DNA from: Mycteria americana
Taxonomy: Eukaryota > Chordata > Aves > Ciconiiformes > Ciconiidae
Direction of reading: 5' to 3'
DNA length: 64,000 nt
NCBI RefSeq assembly: GCF_035582795.1
Contig: NC_134365.1
Span: forward strand, 44,186,135-44,250,134
Below the pieces are notes generated by a model. It had not been told where the DNA came from. It was given only the letters and a program-made list of their open reading frames with translations, and ran no database searches. The position numbers and the translations under genes were made by a program. Below, piece by piece: positions 13,173-27,400 of this stretch (the stretch's first letter is position 1; each line of letters opens with the position of its first letter).

Positions 13173-14086
13173 CAGTCCCAAACATTAGTTCAGAGAAAGG
13201 CCTAGGCTGATATATTGATACACTGCTTAGCATCTCAGGCTTGTCTTTAGACCTTAGAAAGCTTTTGTGCTTCTGATGCATGCATGGGTCAGATTCAGTG
13301 GACGATGCAACAGAGATTTCTACACTATCAGTTAAACACAGGTCTGAGCCCATTCTGAATCCGAGATATTTTTCTACGTCCCCACACAGTTTCCTTCAGA
13401 GATCCTGTTCAGGATCAGGCTCAGGGCTGCCACGCTCCGTAAGGTGAGAAGCCAGGTGTGCTGGGTGAGCTGGCGCAGCTTCTGAGCAGGACTCGATTGC
13501 TTGCTAGATGAAAGAGCATCTCAGGACATAGCTACTCCTTTTTGTCTCCATCTCGCTCACTAACGTGCTGTTCTGTTGCTCCACATGTAGTTTAACACTC
13601 TGTGACATATGTAAATAAATGTCTTCAAAAGTGGACATTCAGATTTCTCTGTTCTGCCACTTGAAATATTATTCTGGTGTATTTTTCCTCCTCTGCCACA
13701 TGCAGGCTTTGCCTAATCATAGTCCAATGTTTACCGTGCCAGATGCACTTTGTACTTCCTCAACTACGGATTTAGCTAAAGCTAAGCAAGAAACTGTAAA
13801 CACTAAAACCGTGTTTCCCTAAACTGCCAAATAGAACAGAAGCAACCTTTTCAGTATTGTTACTTTCACTTTTGGGCAGTCAACGAGAAGTGGGTTTGGC
13901 CATTTTGTTTTGGTTTTATATTTACAGCACAAAAGGAAAAGGTAAGATTATGGAGAAGTTGGGGCAAATAGAATATTTGTGAGCCTGAGTTTTTATTTCT
14001 AATCTATTGACAGATCCTGCCCATTTGAAGCGAGTGTCTTATAACCCACCCAGTGGAAGATGGCCTGTTATTAGGAACTGACCTAT

Positions 14087-14104
14087 GATACCAGATCTGG
14101 TATC
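14087..14104. repeat. 18-bp perfect palindrome
   Basis: The sequence 'GATACCAGATCTGGTATC' equals its own reverse complement with no spacer. The symmetry stops at both ends (t86/c105 do not pair). It could be a dimeric factor site or chance. Confidence 0.9.
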
Positions 14105-17100
14105 CATGTATCTGGTTTTCTGAGTCTCTATCTAGAAACAGAAAGTGACACATTTCCAAAAGGCAGTTGGGGTCTTAGATTGGGCTCTTAGATTCCCAGG
14201 TCGTGAAGGCCAAGTGGATTAAACCCAGGCTTTTGAGCTTAGGTTGATTACAGAAAATGGCAAAGCCCTTAGGATGCCACAGGAGCTCTCCCTTCACCTC
14301 CAGAAAGAGAATACGTCCTTCCCAGCACGGATCTGTAAATTTGTCATCTTTGTTTCTTTGAAGGTTTTCTACTTTCAGTATTTTCATCAAGAAGGAAAGG
14401 ATGGAGTGACCAGCAAAGGTGCTGGCCAGTGGTGTGAATGTGCAAAGAAAATGAGACAGAAATTGGCATTTCATATGGGACCATAAGGAGTTCTCATATT
14501 ATATGAGAGCCCATCCAGCATCCCTGGGCACTTTACAGGTCACCTGAACCGTCACTCTCCTCTGTCTTTCAGATCTGCATGGTGATTTTTACAAAGTTTG
14601 TACGTTGGTAACTTTTATTGTGAAAAATTATAGTTCGTCACTTGTGAAGACAAGTTGCTGGAGAAACAAACACAGGACATCAGTCTTTTTCCCTTCCTGC
14701 ACCTTTCCTCTAAACCTCTTTTTTCCACCACTGGGATGAGGTCACTTGTATTGATCATGGCTGGAGTCTGAGAAAATGCCCTCCACTATATTCCTGAGGT
14801 TGTTTCATGTTTCTCTGTTTCAAATGCAAGCTACCAATCCTGTGGTTTTTTTCTCTTTCTGCTGCCCACTGCCACTAAAATACGAAGTGACTCAATTTGA
14901 AGGGCCATGATGCTTAAAAGGTGGGGAAATAATTTGTAGTGGCCAGAGAGCTTTTTCCTACCTCTACAGCATCTGTTGTCTGCCTCTAAGGTTTTTAGGA
15001 CTGTGGTTATCAGGGACTGAGGCATCAGCATCTGTAGCTCCTTTCCTCCCTCTTTCTGTTAGTTCTCTGTTGAAGAAAACACAGAGATTTATTTATGCTG
15101 GTTTAGCAAGAATATCCTTTCAAATTTAAAAGAAAGAAATCCAAGATCTGCGTGAGCTTTAGCTGAGAGCTAACACAGAATAGAATATGGCCTTAATATT
15201 TTTCTTTCAAAGTAAACACAGATATTTTCAAATAAAGGAAAAAAGCCAGTAATTCTGACTCATCTTTTTTCTTAAACTGATGTAATTTCAGTTGGCCTCA
15301 TATGGAGAGAAAGAATAAGTGAAAATAAGTGGGATAAACATACATGTAGCAACAGAAATTCATAATTTCATTTACCGTAAATATTCAAGTTTTTCATGTT
15401 CTTTGTTTCAGGGTTCATGTGACTGTATTTCATATTTCACATCCCTCATTTCAATGATTTTGGAGTCTTCTTTTTTCCTAAGAGATGTTATCACTTTTCT
15501 ATGTGCTATTAAACATATGTTGTTTAATACTCACTAGAATATTTTTGGACCAGCTAACCATCAGTCAAATCCTTTTATCATAAAAGTCTATTCTGGAAAG
15601 ATCACCTTATTCTAAGGTTACTAAAATGAAAGCAAGAGCCCTTGCACATTAGACTCTTTTTTTCCGAAAGATTTCCATTTTCTTCTCCAGACCTGCCACT
15701 TTACTTGCTAGTTGTATTATGAAAAGCTGTGCTTATAGCAGGCCTATTGTAGAGTGAAAAGAGAAAATGCTTTGCTACAAGGCAGTAGCTAATTCACTAT
15801 TCTTCAGGGACTGATATTCATCTATCCTTCAATAAAAGCTAATGGTTAAATAGACCCAATGCACTCAGCTAATCTAGGAAGAAGCTGATGGCTGGGGGTT
15901 GGGATTCAAAGTTCATGCTGAAGAGCTATTCCCGAAGACAAAGATATTCTTACATTTGCCTTAGAAAAAGATGACAATGCTACAAAAAAATATCAGATGG
16001 CTTTCATTCTCAAATACGTGGTTTTATGAAAAAGTACCTACTGCATCTGAAAAAGTTATATTTTATTAATTTTTAAACATGCATTACTTTTATAAATTTT
16101 TCTTTTTAAGGGATGTGAATATTTAAACAAAGAGATTACATTTTAACTAACCTTCTGTCTAGTCTTTTGCTACTTGAATTCCAACACCCTTAAGAAGATA
16201 CAATGATTTTTTTCATGAAAAGCAATTTTTGCAAAGCACTCCCAGAAGGAGGGGAGATGACAACACCACATTTCCCTCCGTATAACTACCATTCCAGTTA
16301 AAGGTACTGCTGTGCTGTGCATATCAAACAGTCCAGTGCAAGAAGGGAAGCTCACTTGAGAAATCAACAATGAAAAACAAAAGCCCACAACCAACACAAC
16401 AGACTACACAAGGGCAGAGCAAATTTTTATAAGCAAGGTTATGACTTAAAATACAATATATAGCAAATCACATGGCTTCTGGACAGTTGCTGCAGCTGTG
16501 TATGACTGCAGATACGTCACTGATTCTTTTAATAGATAACCTAAAAGTATTCTGTCTGTGCTCCAGGACATTTAACTTAGCCATACCGTGAATAAGCCTG
16601 AAAACAAAATGACCTGAAGATATAGATGTATTATTTAACTGCAGGAGTTTTGGTCACGAAAGGCCTAATTCTGGTCCCCCCAGAAACAGTGGCAAAGCTC
16701 TCCCTGACTTCACCAGAAAGAGAATGGAATAGTAATTAGGAACACAGCTGAAACCGGTGGCTTGTGTCCTTATTTCGGGACCCTCTCATAGTGCAGGTGA
16801 TGAAACAGCATATAGTGTCATAAAATGTCACACCTCTGCACGCTAGCTGATCGCTGCCAGAACAGCTGTGTTTTCTCAGAAACACAGGGCCAAGATTGGA
16901 TATATGCCTTGTGAGAGGGCTTGAAGATTTGTGTCTTTCCACAAACTCAATACTGCCAATATTTTTTATCTTCTTGCATCTTTCTCCTCATTTATCAGTT
17001 AGAGAAATATACATACATATGCATATCTTTTATTTCACAGGGTTTTCTGCACTTTTTCAGTGCTGATATGTTAATCCCTCTTTTAAAGGATATTTGCTGA

Positions 17101-17438
17101 TAGGGCATCATCTTTCTGTCTGAGGCCAGACTGCATCACTCTCGGTCCAGAGAGAAGTACTACAGTGCTATGACAGCAGCTCTTCTTTCCCTTCAGCATG
17201 CATCAGCGGGGAAGTCTGGGGACAAATATAGTCTTGCATTTATCTGCAAAGCATCTGTTTGCCTCAAAAAGCTCAAGAAAGGGGAATCTCTGTGAACTGC
17301 ATATTGGCACCAGTGGATTGAGCTGTTCACGGGTTTAGAGATGGGATACAGGTGCTTGCTTAACAGACCTCCCACATAATTTTTGTGCAGGTCTCTCGGT
17401 CCTTGTTATTGTAGAATTGATACCATAGTAGTTCAGCA

Positions 17439-17498
17439 GTGCAAAGTAACGTGGAGCCTGGTGCAAAGTAAAGTAGTCAGTGCAAAGTAAAGTAGTCA
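17439..17498. repeat. 19-bp tandem repeat, two perfect copies plus a partial one
   Basis: 'GTGCAAAGTAAAGTAGTCA' is present at 17461-17479 and immediately again at 17480-17498. A diverged or partial copy beginning 'GTGCAAAGTAACG' precedes it at 17439. Identical adjacent copies imply a recent slippage-type duplication. Confidence 0.92.
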
Positions 17499-20400
17499 GG
17501 GTTGGAGACATACCTGAGGTAACGCATCAAACTGATGGAGACCTTAGAGATGGTTAAAGGACAGGAATTTTAATGAGCTGTCCAACAGCTTGCAGATTAT
17601 TAAGTAAACTCATGGCAGCTGGATCATATATGAAAACAGAAGTGTGTTTTCATACCTGAGATAAATTTGCTATATGTTACTGCTTTCATCTGAAAGCTGT
17701 CTCAACATCTCTTTATAATAAGGGTCAAGATCTGTTAACACACTAATTTGAGAGATATTTATTTTTACATTCTTTTATATTACAATTAAATAGGAGAGAC
17801 ACATACTTTACACTCATAAATAGGTCAAACATCACTTTGGACATTATAAAATTGGTCCCCACTATATTTTTGTAATACGGTAGGCTAGTTTTTGTTCACA
17901 GCTCCTGAAGTTTGACAAAAGCAGCCTTGGTTGAGCAGCTCACAGAGAGCAGGGTGCCTCAGGGAGTAAGGGCTACTATGACAGGCACTCACTAGGCAGT
18001 GTGGTCCAGTTACACTACTATTAACAGTATGGATGGGACCTGGCTGTTTCTACTGCCATCTCTTGAGAAACAAGCCAGAGCAGGTATAGCAACTCGGTGG
18101 CAGTGGTACCTGGACCCTGTCAATGCTGGTTGTGTAAGATGGGGACTTATCATTCGACTGCATTTACATTCTTGATGCTCTCAGCTCTGGCAGGATGATA
18201 AATCAGGAAATGAAGATTGTGAATTCGTTACATCCCCTGTCTCTCATGCTGTCATTGCAGGCACACTGACACACGTTTCTAACCCTATCATTGAAAAGCT
18301 CATTCACTTATTTCTTTCTCATTGCACATTACTTTTCAATTATCTGTTTATTACATGATAATCTTCCATTCTGTTACAGCTTTCTTAGTGAGTGTTGTTC
18401 TGACAAAGACTGTAGTAGGAGGTACTGTGGCACCCAGCATGGGCAATATGGAGAACCTAGCTTTCTGCTTCAACCTGCTAAAAAAGACTTGTCTTTCAAT
18501 CTTTCCAGCAAGAGAGTTTTCAAAGTTGTTAGAAGCAAAAGATCTTCCCCTTCTGTTTGTTAACATTCAGCAAGTCAATTCCTTTGAATCTGCTTGTGAG
18601 GCAGACTTGTTTAAAGAGTAATCACTGAGGGCTGTGATTGATCTGTATCACACAGTTAGCAATTTATGAGTACGTGCCATTTCATTTTCTCAGGGTGTCA
18701 TTTTTTGCTAAATTTAAGCGACTCTGAAGAATTAAAATATTTGGAGGGTTCTCTGACTCTGTCTTCTCAATCAATTATACTGAGTGATTACAAGTGGAAA
18801 GGCCTGGGCCATTCAAAGGTACTGTTTTCCACTAAAGAAACACTACAAAATGCAGATGAGGCATTTGATGTAAGACAAAGGGGTCACAGTCATCATGAAA
18901 AACAGAACCAGGAGTACAAAATAGTCAATATATGAGGAGAATACATGGTGGAAAAACTATTTCTCTCCATAAATACATATTACATTTCTTCTTGCCTCTT
19001 CTGCTTTTGTAGAAACTGCCTCCTCTGCTTTTTAAATGTCATCCATATTTATCAGACTGCATGGTTCTTGACATTTAGGAATATTTTTTCATCAAACTGC
19101 AACTGAAGCTTTGACAAAGGGTACTAATTATCAAGGGACAGGATTTTTTTTTCCTTTTTTTCCCCTTTTTTAAGGAGCATCAGGCTATAAAGAAAGTGTG
19201 AATTATAAGCTACTTCCAATGTTCCTGTAGCAGTCTCCCTTCCCTTACTGTTGTAACATAGCTAGAAATAAGAATTTAAATGTTTGCTGAAGCATGTACA
19301 AAATGTAGTAGGAGTTGAATAACTGGATTTTAAATGACAAAGAAGTCATTAGGTTACTTACTTAAGTAAAAAGAGTTGCCACCTGTTAGAGCTACGTACA
19401 ATCCCTATTGAAGGTAATTTTATGAACATTTTTAACGTAAATGCTGATTACTCACCAATGACGATTTCATTGACTATGGGATGCATAGCTGGTATACTGT
19501 CACAATATGGCAACTAAAAATTTACAGCATGAAAATTTGAGAACATGCTCTGTTACTAAACAGAAGGCTGCATTTTTAAAAAAGTCCATGTACACTGTTG
19601 TGTTTATCAACAAAAGTTGTTCATGTTGGAAATAATCTATTTTCTTGTCCTTATTGGCAGTAGAGACATATTGGACCCTGATCAGAAACATAATGATTGT
19701 TTTTCACAAATCCTTTTCATGATCCTCCAAATAAAGCTTAGTGTAAGTGTATAGATATACATCTGAAATCTATTATTCATCCATTTTCAGTTGCCTAGCA
19801 ATGGCACAACTGCAAAGGAAAGAACAGTATGTGGCATGTAATACATTTTTTTTTAATTGTTATCAATACTCTTGTGTCCATATACTTCTTCATTATGATC
19901 TTGCCTGCCATCACATATAAATGCTTTGATTTCCTTGACTTGTCAAAGCTAAGCCACTTAGATTGAAGTGAGATTTTTAACTAAGGAAGAAATACAAGAT
20001 ATTCCTATTACAAAATCAATTTTAATTTAGTTACGGTATCAAAGCCTGCTTTGAATATATGCTCCATGAATTCAGCTGTGCTAATAGAAATTCTTAGGTC
20101 AGACTATCTAAACCAATTTTATAAAAAGTCAAGGCTAAACATAACTTTTATGTCTGGCTCAGCCTTGTTTTAATGTCATTAATTGCAAATTGACACACTG
20201 TCTTTACCTGCTGTTTATCTAACCATAGTTTCCAAGTCAAGGATGAGGCCAGTCCTCCTAAACCCTCAGGGCAGACCAGTGCCAAGTAGTTACCTGTGAC
20301 AGCAGAAAAGAAATATAGAACTAGGTATTCCCAAGACTCAGCACTTTCTATACAGTGAGCTTTACTCTTTACTTCTTGTCACTCCTTTTTATCCTACACA

Positions 20401-23400
20401 TAATCCTTATTAATGTTTTCATGTTACAGTTTTCAAATCATCATATATCTATGAAACAGAAAGGAACGGAAATAAGTATAGCTCTGTCCCTGCAAAGAAT
20501 GCACAACAGACCACCCCAGCCTGGCTCTACCTATGAATTTACAACTTATTTTTTTCTCCCTGAGAAACAATGCATCATACTGACCTAAAGCAAATAAACA
20601 AAAACCAGAAACAAAAAACCCTCTCCTCTTTCTCTTTTTTCATAGGCTACTGAAAACTAAAGCATTCTTATCTATAGCATCCCTCTTATAGATTAGTGTC
20701 TCCAAAAAGCATTGAAGCATTGATTTATGTCTTCTTATAGCTCCACGTAAATTTGGTGCTCTTTTCCTCTTCTTGCTTTATCCCCTTCAGCATCAACTCA
20801 TAGAAACTCTCTGGGCTTCAGTGGATCAAGGTGGAACAAAATCCTTAAAGGATGCAGAGGGATGCAGTACTACGAAGGACATGGTTCTGCTGGGCTCTGC
20901 TCTTTCCAGGTTATGGGTTTCAAGTGTCACGGAATGTGTGGCAAAATAAATCGTGGTTCAGTACAGAATGAATGGCTCACCGATGTGGTACTTCGCCATT
21001 TTCCCTGTGGGGTGGTGGAAAGGTTGATCTGATCCTTCTTCCCTCACAGAAAATATCATCGTCCCTCTTGAAGTTTTCCAGAAACTAGAAAACTAAGAAA
21101 CTGCCCTTTCTCCTCTCAACAATTTTAGTGCTCCAGTATATAACTGTTAGATATTTTCATGTCAGTCATAAGATTTAAGGAACTACTGAAGTTTTGCACT
21201 GTTGTATCAAGTCCTGAAGGCATATAAATTTCAACAGGATTTGGCTCACTTGTGTTGTGCATATGTGGATAGGTAGATAACTCATTAGCAGACCAAACCA
21301 GAAGCAAGACTAATGAAGGGTTTACCCACTTGCCTGTATGGAGGATAGTTCTTGAGGGTTTCAAGAGGAAAGTTCTCAATGTATGAAGTTCCACAGGCTC
21401 TCTCCACCTCCGTTGGGGTCTCCAGCCTCTTTCAGTGCTGGACAGAGAGGCTTTTTTCTCCATGACTTAAGTGGTTGTTAAAAGTTCACTACCTCAGTAG
21501 GACCCTATTTCGTTCAGAACAGGTGTTAAGGGTAAAAAATTGCCTGTAAGCTGAGGAATAATCAACTATTTATCCCGATTATGACAAATCTATATTGTAC
21601 TTATTCCGTGGTAGGACTCCCACATAAGGTCAATTTACCTGACCTGGTATAAATGCTGTAGCCATCAGGTGTGCCCGCTAAGACAGGCATCCCTTTTCAT
21701 TTCTGCATTCACCTACTTTTGCATATTTTTGTCTGGCAGAGAGAGCGCAGAAATTTCATGATGGAGGATAAACAGCCTTAAGCAAATACAACATTTGAAG
21801 GATGGTATAAATAGGAGAAAAGAGAGAAGTAAGTAGGATTAAAAAGTAGCAGACCCCCTGAGAGAAATTATTGCCTGGCAATTTAAAGTCATTTCCATTT
21901 TTAAGTAGTCCTTGTGAGGAAGAGCAAGAGTCATATTCAGCCTAGCACTTGAATATTGAACTAATGGAGAAATGGCAAACTTTGCAGTGGCTTCAGCAGA
22001 GGTCCAAGTATTTTTTCCCGAGAGACCTTTTTCTGCTCCATATTTAAACTACATTTGTCTTAGAACTGCTTGAGTCTATTTTAAGGTAAACTAAGATCTC
22101 ATTTAGCCTTGTGATATTTTCAAGCTTCACCAAGAAGCAGTGACAGTATGAAGAGATGAAAATTATTACACTCTAGTGAACCACAGCTTTGGGGAAAAGG
22201 ACTTAGGTAAATAGATGCATGACATTAAAGCCAGTACTTTAGTAACGCATGTACCACTGGCACTTTGGCCTACCTGTCATTTTAAAGCGCTCCTAAATCT
22301 CCTACATAAAGCACCCGAGTATGCCCAAGGAGGGTTTGGAGGTACTGAGGGAATCATCTGCTGTAAACTGGCTGGCAAAAGCGAGGAGCGATTTGTGTCC
22401 CTGTGCCTCTGAGTAACCTCCTCTAGAGTCGGCTGGTTGCTCCCACACTCAGACAACTTGGCCCAGGCCTCTTCTGGTACCCTGGTTGCAATCCCGAGGC
22501 ATATGTCTGTAGCTATATATATTTGTGTCTTTCGCTTCCAAGTGTCTGGAAAGAAGTGGCCCACAGAGCAGTGTATTTATAGACTGATGGTGGGAGTATA
22601 TGTTGCATGCTCTGAGGCCTGCCACGAGGTTAAGGGAAGGATGGTACTTGACAGGGCAAGGTTTGGGGTGGTTTGCAGATCTCTGGAGAGTGAACGTGCC
22701 ACATCCAGCAGAATGTCATCCCCATTGCCTTTGAGGAACGAGGCCGGTAACGAGCAATCAGAGCCACGCTCAGGCTTTGTCTCTTGGACTCACTCCAAGG
22801 AGACCCCAGGAGGCCAGAGGACCCCTTCTTTAGCAATGTGGATGATCAGGACCCAGCAACAAACCAGGAACCTAGGTTACATGACAGCGTAAATATATTC
22901 CAAAATAGGTCAGACAACTCACTTGCTGAAGGCACCTTCCTGTTTGAACAGAATATGGATCACTCAGATGTCTAAATTTTTTACCTCTGAAATTGAGTGA
23001 CATGAAGCTACCCTGGGTCTTCCATGCTTTGGGGTGATACACATAGTAATACTATGCTTCCATTACAGGCATAGATTGTAGACTTAGGGAAAACAAGGAT
23101 AAGTTTAAAAAATGTATTTAAGGGCTTTGTTCACATGGAATTTTGCTAGAAAAATCTGTGACCTGAGTAGCATGCTCATAGTCACACAGGAGTCAGTGGC
23201 AGAGGAGGGGAAGAATTTGTGACTTTTGAATGCCAAAATAATATCCCTACCACTTGCCTAACACGGCTGTAAAAGCTGTAACAGAACCAGGTCACTAATA
23301 CAGTTGCCCCAGAACAGAGTTGCAGCACCTATTTAGTCAAACGAATCAATAATCAGCTAATTTCTCTCCTTCTTCTGAACCCTTTAGGTTAATAATTTTG

Positions 23401-23980
23401 TTTAATAAAACTGCTGTGTCTTTTCCTACTTGTAGGACATGGAAATTGCTTACATTTTTAGAGGCATAAGTTTTTAAAGAACACTGAAAAATTAAAAGGA
23501 ACTTGTTAGTTTTATATATGAAAGACAGATCGAGAATTTGGATTTTATTTGGAAGTTATATTTTAAAACTTGATTTAGTCCAGGCAATCACAATGCACAA
23601 GCTGCTTTGTGCAGGGTCAATGCATGGCCAAGCAGTAATTTTGTGAAGTTTGGCACCAAAGGAGGTAAAAAGAAGCTTTTCTGGAGATTGCCAACATCTC
23701 CAAATCCATTTTAAAAGCATAACGAAATAGCTTCCTGTTCTATTCCCATTCCTTCAGTTAAAAGGAAAAAACTTTTTTTGCATACAATGGGAGCTACTGT
23801 ACCTATTTTGATCGCAATGGATGGGAATGTAGGGCAGTCTTACTGTTGCAGTCCGTGGATGTAAAATCACGCTTCTGTGGCAGGACTACACCACAGAAAA
23901 AAACAGGGCAGGGATGCCCAACCCAGCACAGGCTGAGCTGATCAGTTTAGCCTGGCAATGCATGGTTTTTGAGCAGGTAG

Positions 23981-24470
23981 GAAGCTACAGAAGATCTAGA
24001 GAAGGGCAACTAAAATGATTAAAGAGATGGAGCAGGTACCTACATAAAGAGACAAAAAAGGCTACAACTTCTCCGTTTGGACAGGGAAAAACTAAAGGGG
24101 GTTATGATGAAAACATGAGGGTGCTACTGAGTAAGATGGACACAGACTATCATTCAACAAATCCTGCAGTACAAGAACTAGATGGTATTCAATGAAACTA
24201 GTAGAAAATCAGTCGAAGCATATAGCATCATCAGGTTCATGAAGGGATTCAATAAATTCATGGTCAAAAATCCATAAACGGATACTAAAGGGGGATAGTC
24301 ATGGATGTATCCTCTAGCAACACCCATCCAATAATTGTGGATGCTGGTAGACAACCAAGAGAAATGGCCAGGGTTGCATGCTCTTCCTAAATAAGTTTTC
24401 CCAGTGCCAAACAGAACAGAGGGCTAGACAGACCACTGGTCTGATGCACCGAGTGTTTCTTATGTTCATG
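23981..24470 (+). mobile_element. ancient CR1 (archosaur/turtle-type) 3' fragment
   Basis: A highly diverged CR1-clade LINE end about 490 bp long. Recognisable blocks in order are 'AGAGAAGGGCAACTAAAATGATTA' (about 23998-24021), 'GGGAAAAACTAAAGGGGGTTATGATGA', 'ACAAGAACTAGATGGTATTCAATGAAACTAGTAG', 'TTCAATAAATTCATGG', and the end 'GGGCTAGACAGACCACTGGTCTGATGC' followed by 'TTCTTATGTTCATG'. That terminal 'TAGA-GACCA-TGGTCTGA ... CTTATGTTC' signature is the one I know from crocodilian and turtle CR1 and old bird copies. It differs from the ATTCTATG-ending avian copies elsewhere in the window. It contains stops and indels and has no coding capacity. Confidence 0.88.
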
Positions 24471-27400
24471 CTGATGGACATACATGGTCTGGTGTAGCTG
24501 AAGTGTACCTACACAATGTTCTGTCACATGGTACAGACATATGGGTTTTTTTCTAGCAACAGAAAATAGAACTGTGAACTAGATTTAAAAGATGTTTGTA
24601 AGGGAGCTCTGTGTACCAGTTAAAGAGCAAAATTAAAGCACTGACATTTTACGGAGTGCAAGCCAAAATATGGCTTGGTGGACTTCCCCACTGTCTAGGT
24701 TAAGTCTCAACTGACCTGTCTTCAAAGAGGCTGACTATTCATAATAAGCCATGGTAAGAGTGATTTTTGCCCTAAAGAAACTAAACCCAAACTGTAAATT
24801 GATCTTGTCTTTATATATACAAAGGGCACATTAACGATTGCACTGGTTGCTATCGTCTGCTAAATCATTGCTATGTGTAAATCCTGAGGTAAAAATTCAA
24901 ATAGAGCTTTCTAGTGCCACTCCTGCTGCCTGTGTGTGACTGTGAGCAAGACAGTTAATTTGTAAGGGTGCATCTTCAGGAGCTCCAAATCTGGCTCCAT
25001 TAGTACTGGATTATTCATCTCTTCTGTAAATTTATTGGGAATTTTGGCTATTCTGTAATACCATAAATTAAGCAATGCTTTCTAAGATTGATCTAAGTGG
25101 CACTGCTGAGAGTTTAGACCATAATTTTTTCTATTCCTCACTTTCTCCTATCTGTAAAATGGAGACTCCAAGGCTTGCAGAACTTTTAATGTTATTAATG
25201 TTTGTACAGTGCTCAGGCAAAAGACACCATACAAAGGCAAGATCTTATTGCTTTAATAAAAGTTCAGGGCCTTGTCTTTTTTTTATTTATTCCCATTTGA
25301 CCTTTGAAAGGGGTGAAACCTGAACTTTCTACTGTTCCTAAATATCATTTCAGGTCTTACAATTTAAAACCTTTAGTCTCTTTGCTTTAGCATTAGTCAT
25401 CATTAATGGCCAAAGCAAATACATCCCATCCGATGCTTTGAAATGGAGAATTAGACATTTTAAAAATAATAATGGCTGGGAAATAGCCATACTTTAGCAT
25501 TAACATTATTGGACCACAGAGCTTATAACTGGATTTTAAAATAGTAATTCCAGTGAACTCCTATGTTGTTTAGTAATTCAAGAGCAACACTTTCCTACCT
25601 TGCCATTTCTTGTGCTCACCCTCTCTTTTCTTGAGTAACCAGGAGAATCATGCTACAAAAGCAATGTAGTTAGGTAGAAAGCTTTGGATGTAGGTGCATG
25701 CAGTACCTGTATACTCTCATAGCTCAACAATGACACAGCAGTTCCCAAACGAGAAAGCATCTTTCCAGAAGGCGCAGTCTTCTAATAAAATATGGTGTAT
25801 TCTGTGGGCTGCAGCTTCAGCAGATGCAGTTATTAATAACCACAATCTGTTAAATTTTTAGAATACTATTGCTTGAAGTTAAGTGGTTATCTGGCAGTGA
25901 AGAAGTTCGGTTCTCAATGAGGAGTTAGATAAGCAGAATGTTTAAGCCTGTCAGATGTCTTTCTTTTTAAAAGTAATGGGATGATGACAGAAGGGACTTG
26001 TCTTTTGGGTTGTAAAGAGACTAGCACAAACAGTTCTGACATCATAAGACAATTTCAATAAAGTTAGATACATCAGCATGACCATTTTTAACAGACTGCT
26101 TAACATGACCATTTTTAATACGAGTAAAATGTGGATTTCAGGAGTGCAATGCTGGCTGTCTAAATCTTTAATGGTCTGTAAAATCATATTCAGCCACATA
26201 AAATATGTATATGTTTGTATACAAAGAACTAAATTCAGAAAAACTTTACATAATATATTTAAAGAACCACTTTGTTGATAGCCTTTTTTGATAGCAAAAC
26301 ATGGATATTGTTTTTAGAAGAACTGATGGGTCTCATGATATTGCCCATTGTAGGAAAAATGCAAGGTGACATTGTCTTTTGAAAGAATCTTTAACATAAA
26401 GGCTGTTATTCAAACTTATAGTCAATATATAGGAGAAGTTGCTTCTTCGGGAGACCTCACCTGCATAAAAGTCACTGTATCTTGCCATTAGAACTCATTG
26501 ACAAATGTGTTTAATTTATGTTCAGTGTAATTGAACTACTCTGTCATTCCTTCCTGTTTGGACAGTTATGGCCACTTAGGAGTTTTATGTCACTTTTAAC
26601 CTTGGATGATACTGATTTTTCCTTTTGATGGTCCCTGGACCAAGAAACTGTAACTTGGTTGTACTCTCAGCAGTTTTGTCTTTCGTGTCTGTCTTCTTCT
26701 TGGTTTATTTATATATTTCCCAGTGTTTGTTCAATATAAGGTCCTTTATTAAAGGAAATGGAAAATCTCCATGCTCTTAATTACTTCTGTCTAATTTTTA
26801 AAATATCTTCAAATTTCCCCTATCATTTTTTCCATGCTGATACCTTCATTTGACAGTGCTAACTAGCACATCATATTTGGCCATATAGTCTCATATTTGG
26901 CCCCTATCTTTTAATATCCATTGAGAATATAAATGCATCATAAAGCTTCTATCTGTTATAGCATATCACCTCTTTTATATGTAAGCTTTTAGGCTTTTCC
27001 AGTTGTTGGCATCGTAGGGTATTCTTTTTCCTACAGACTGGTAACACCTTTTTGAGGGAGGCAAACATATATGAGGAATACAGTCCTGGAAGGACAACCT
27101 CAGGCATCACCCTAGTAAGGCTCAGGGAGTAACTAACAATGCTGAGCTCTCATCAGGTCTTAAAGGTGGTGAGATAAAAACAATAATAAACCAGACTGGA
27201 CCCTACAGAAGGGAGGAAACTTCAGTGGTTTCAGAAATATGTGTATGTGTGTAAATATTCAGAATATTATGTGCTCTTCCAGCCTGGCCTACTGAAATTT
27301 TGAGAATTATCTGTAATACAGATGTAATACTTATATCTGTAAGCAATCTTGACTTATATTTTGTACAGTTTGGAAGAAGAAATTAAGAAAACAGTTGTCC

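Larger units (their letters stand above)
13173..23980. other. unique non-coding sequence with minor repeats
   Basis: About 10.8 kb without a recognisable gene. It contains the longest open frame of the window (22437-22892 plus, 151 codons) in a locally GC-richer patch, but a 95-codon minus-strand frame overlaps it and I recognise neither. The frames at 18291-18621 overlap each other in two frames and on the opposite strand. The 112-codon minus frame at 21125-21463 also has no recognised domain. An 18-bp palindrome (14087) and a 19-bp tandem repeat (17461) are listed separately. Confidence 0.55.

Noticed and set aside
18291..18621. Cysteine-bearing frame after an acceptor-like TTCTGTTACAG, with CCSDKDCSRRYC reminiscent of a Dickkopf cysteine-rich domain
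   Set aside because: The spacing between the second and third conserved cysteines is four residues, whereas the Dickkopf members I know have five. No further cysteines follow in the expected pattern in the same frame, and three overlapping open frames exist here. Chance resemblance is likelier.
21125..21463. 112-codon minus-strand open frame
   Set aside because: No recognisable domain and no clear splice or promoter context. The length is within chance for a 64-kb window.
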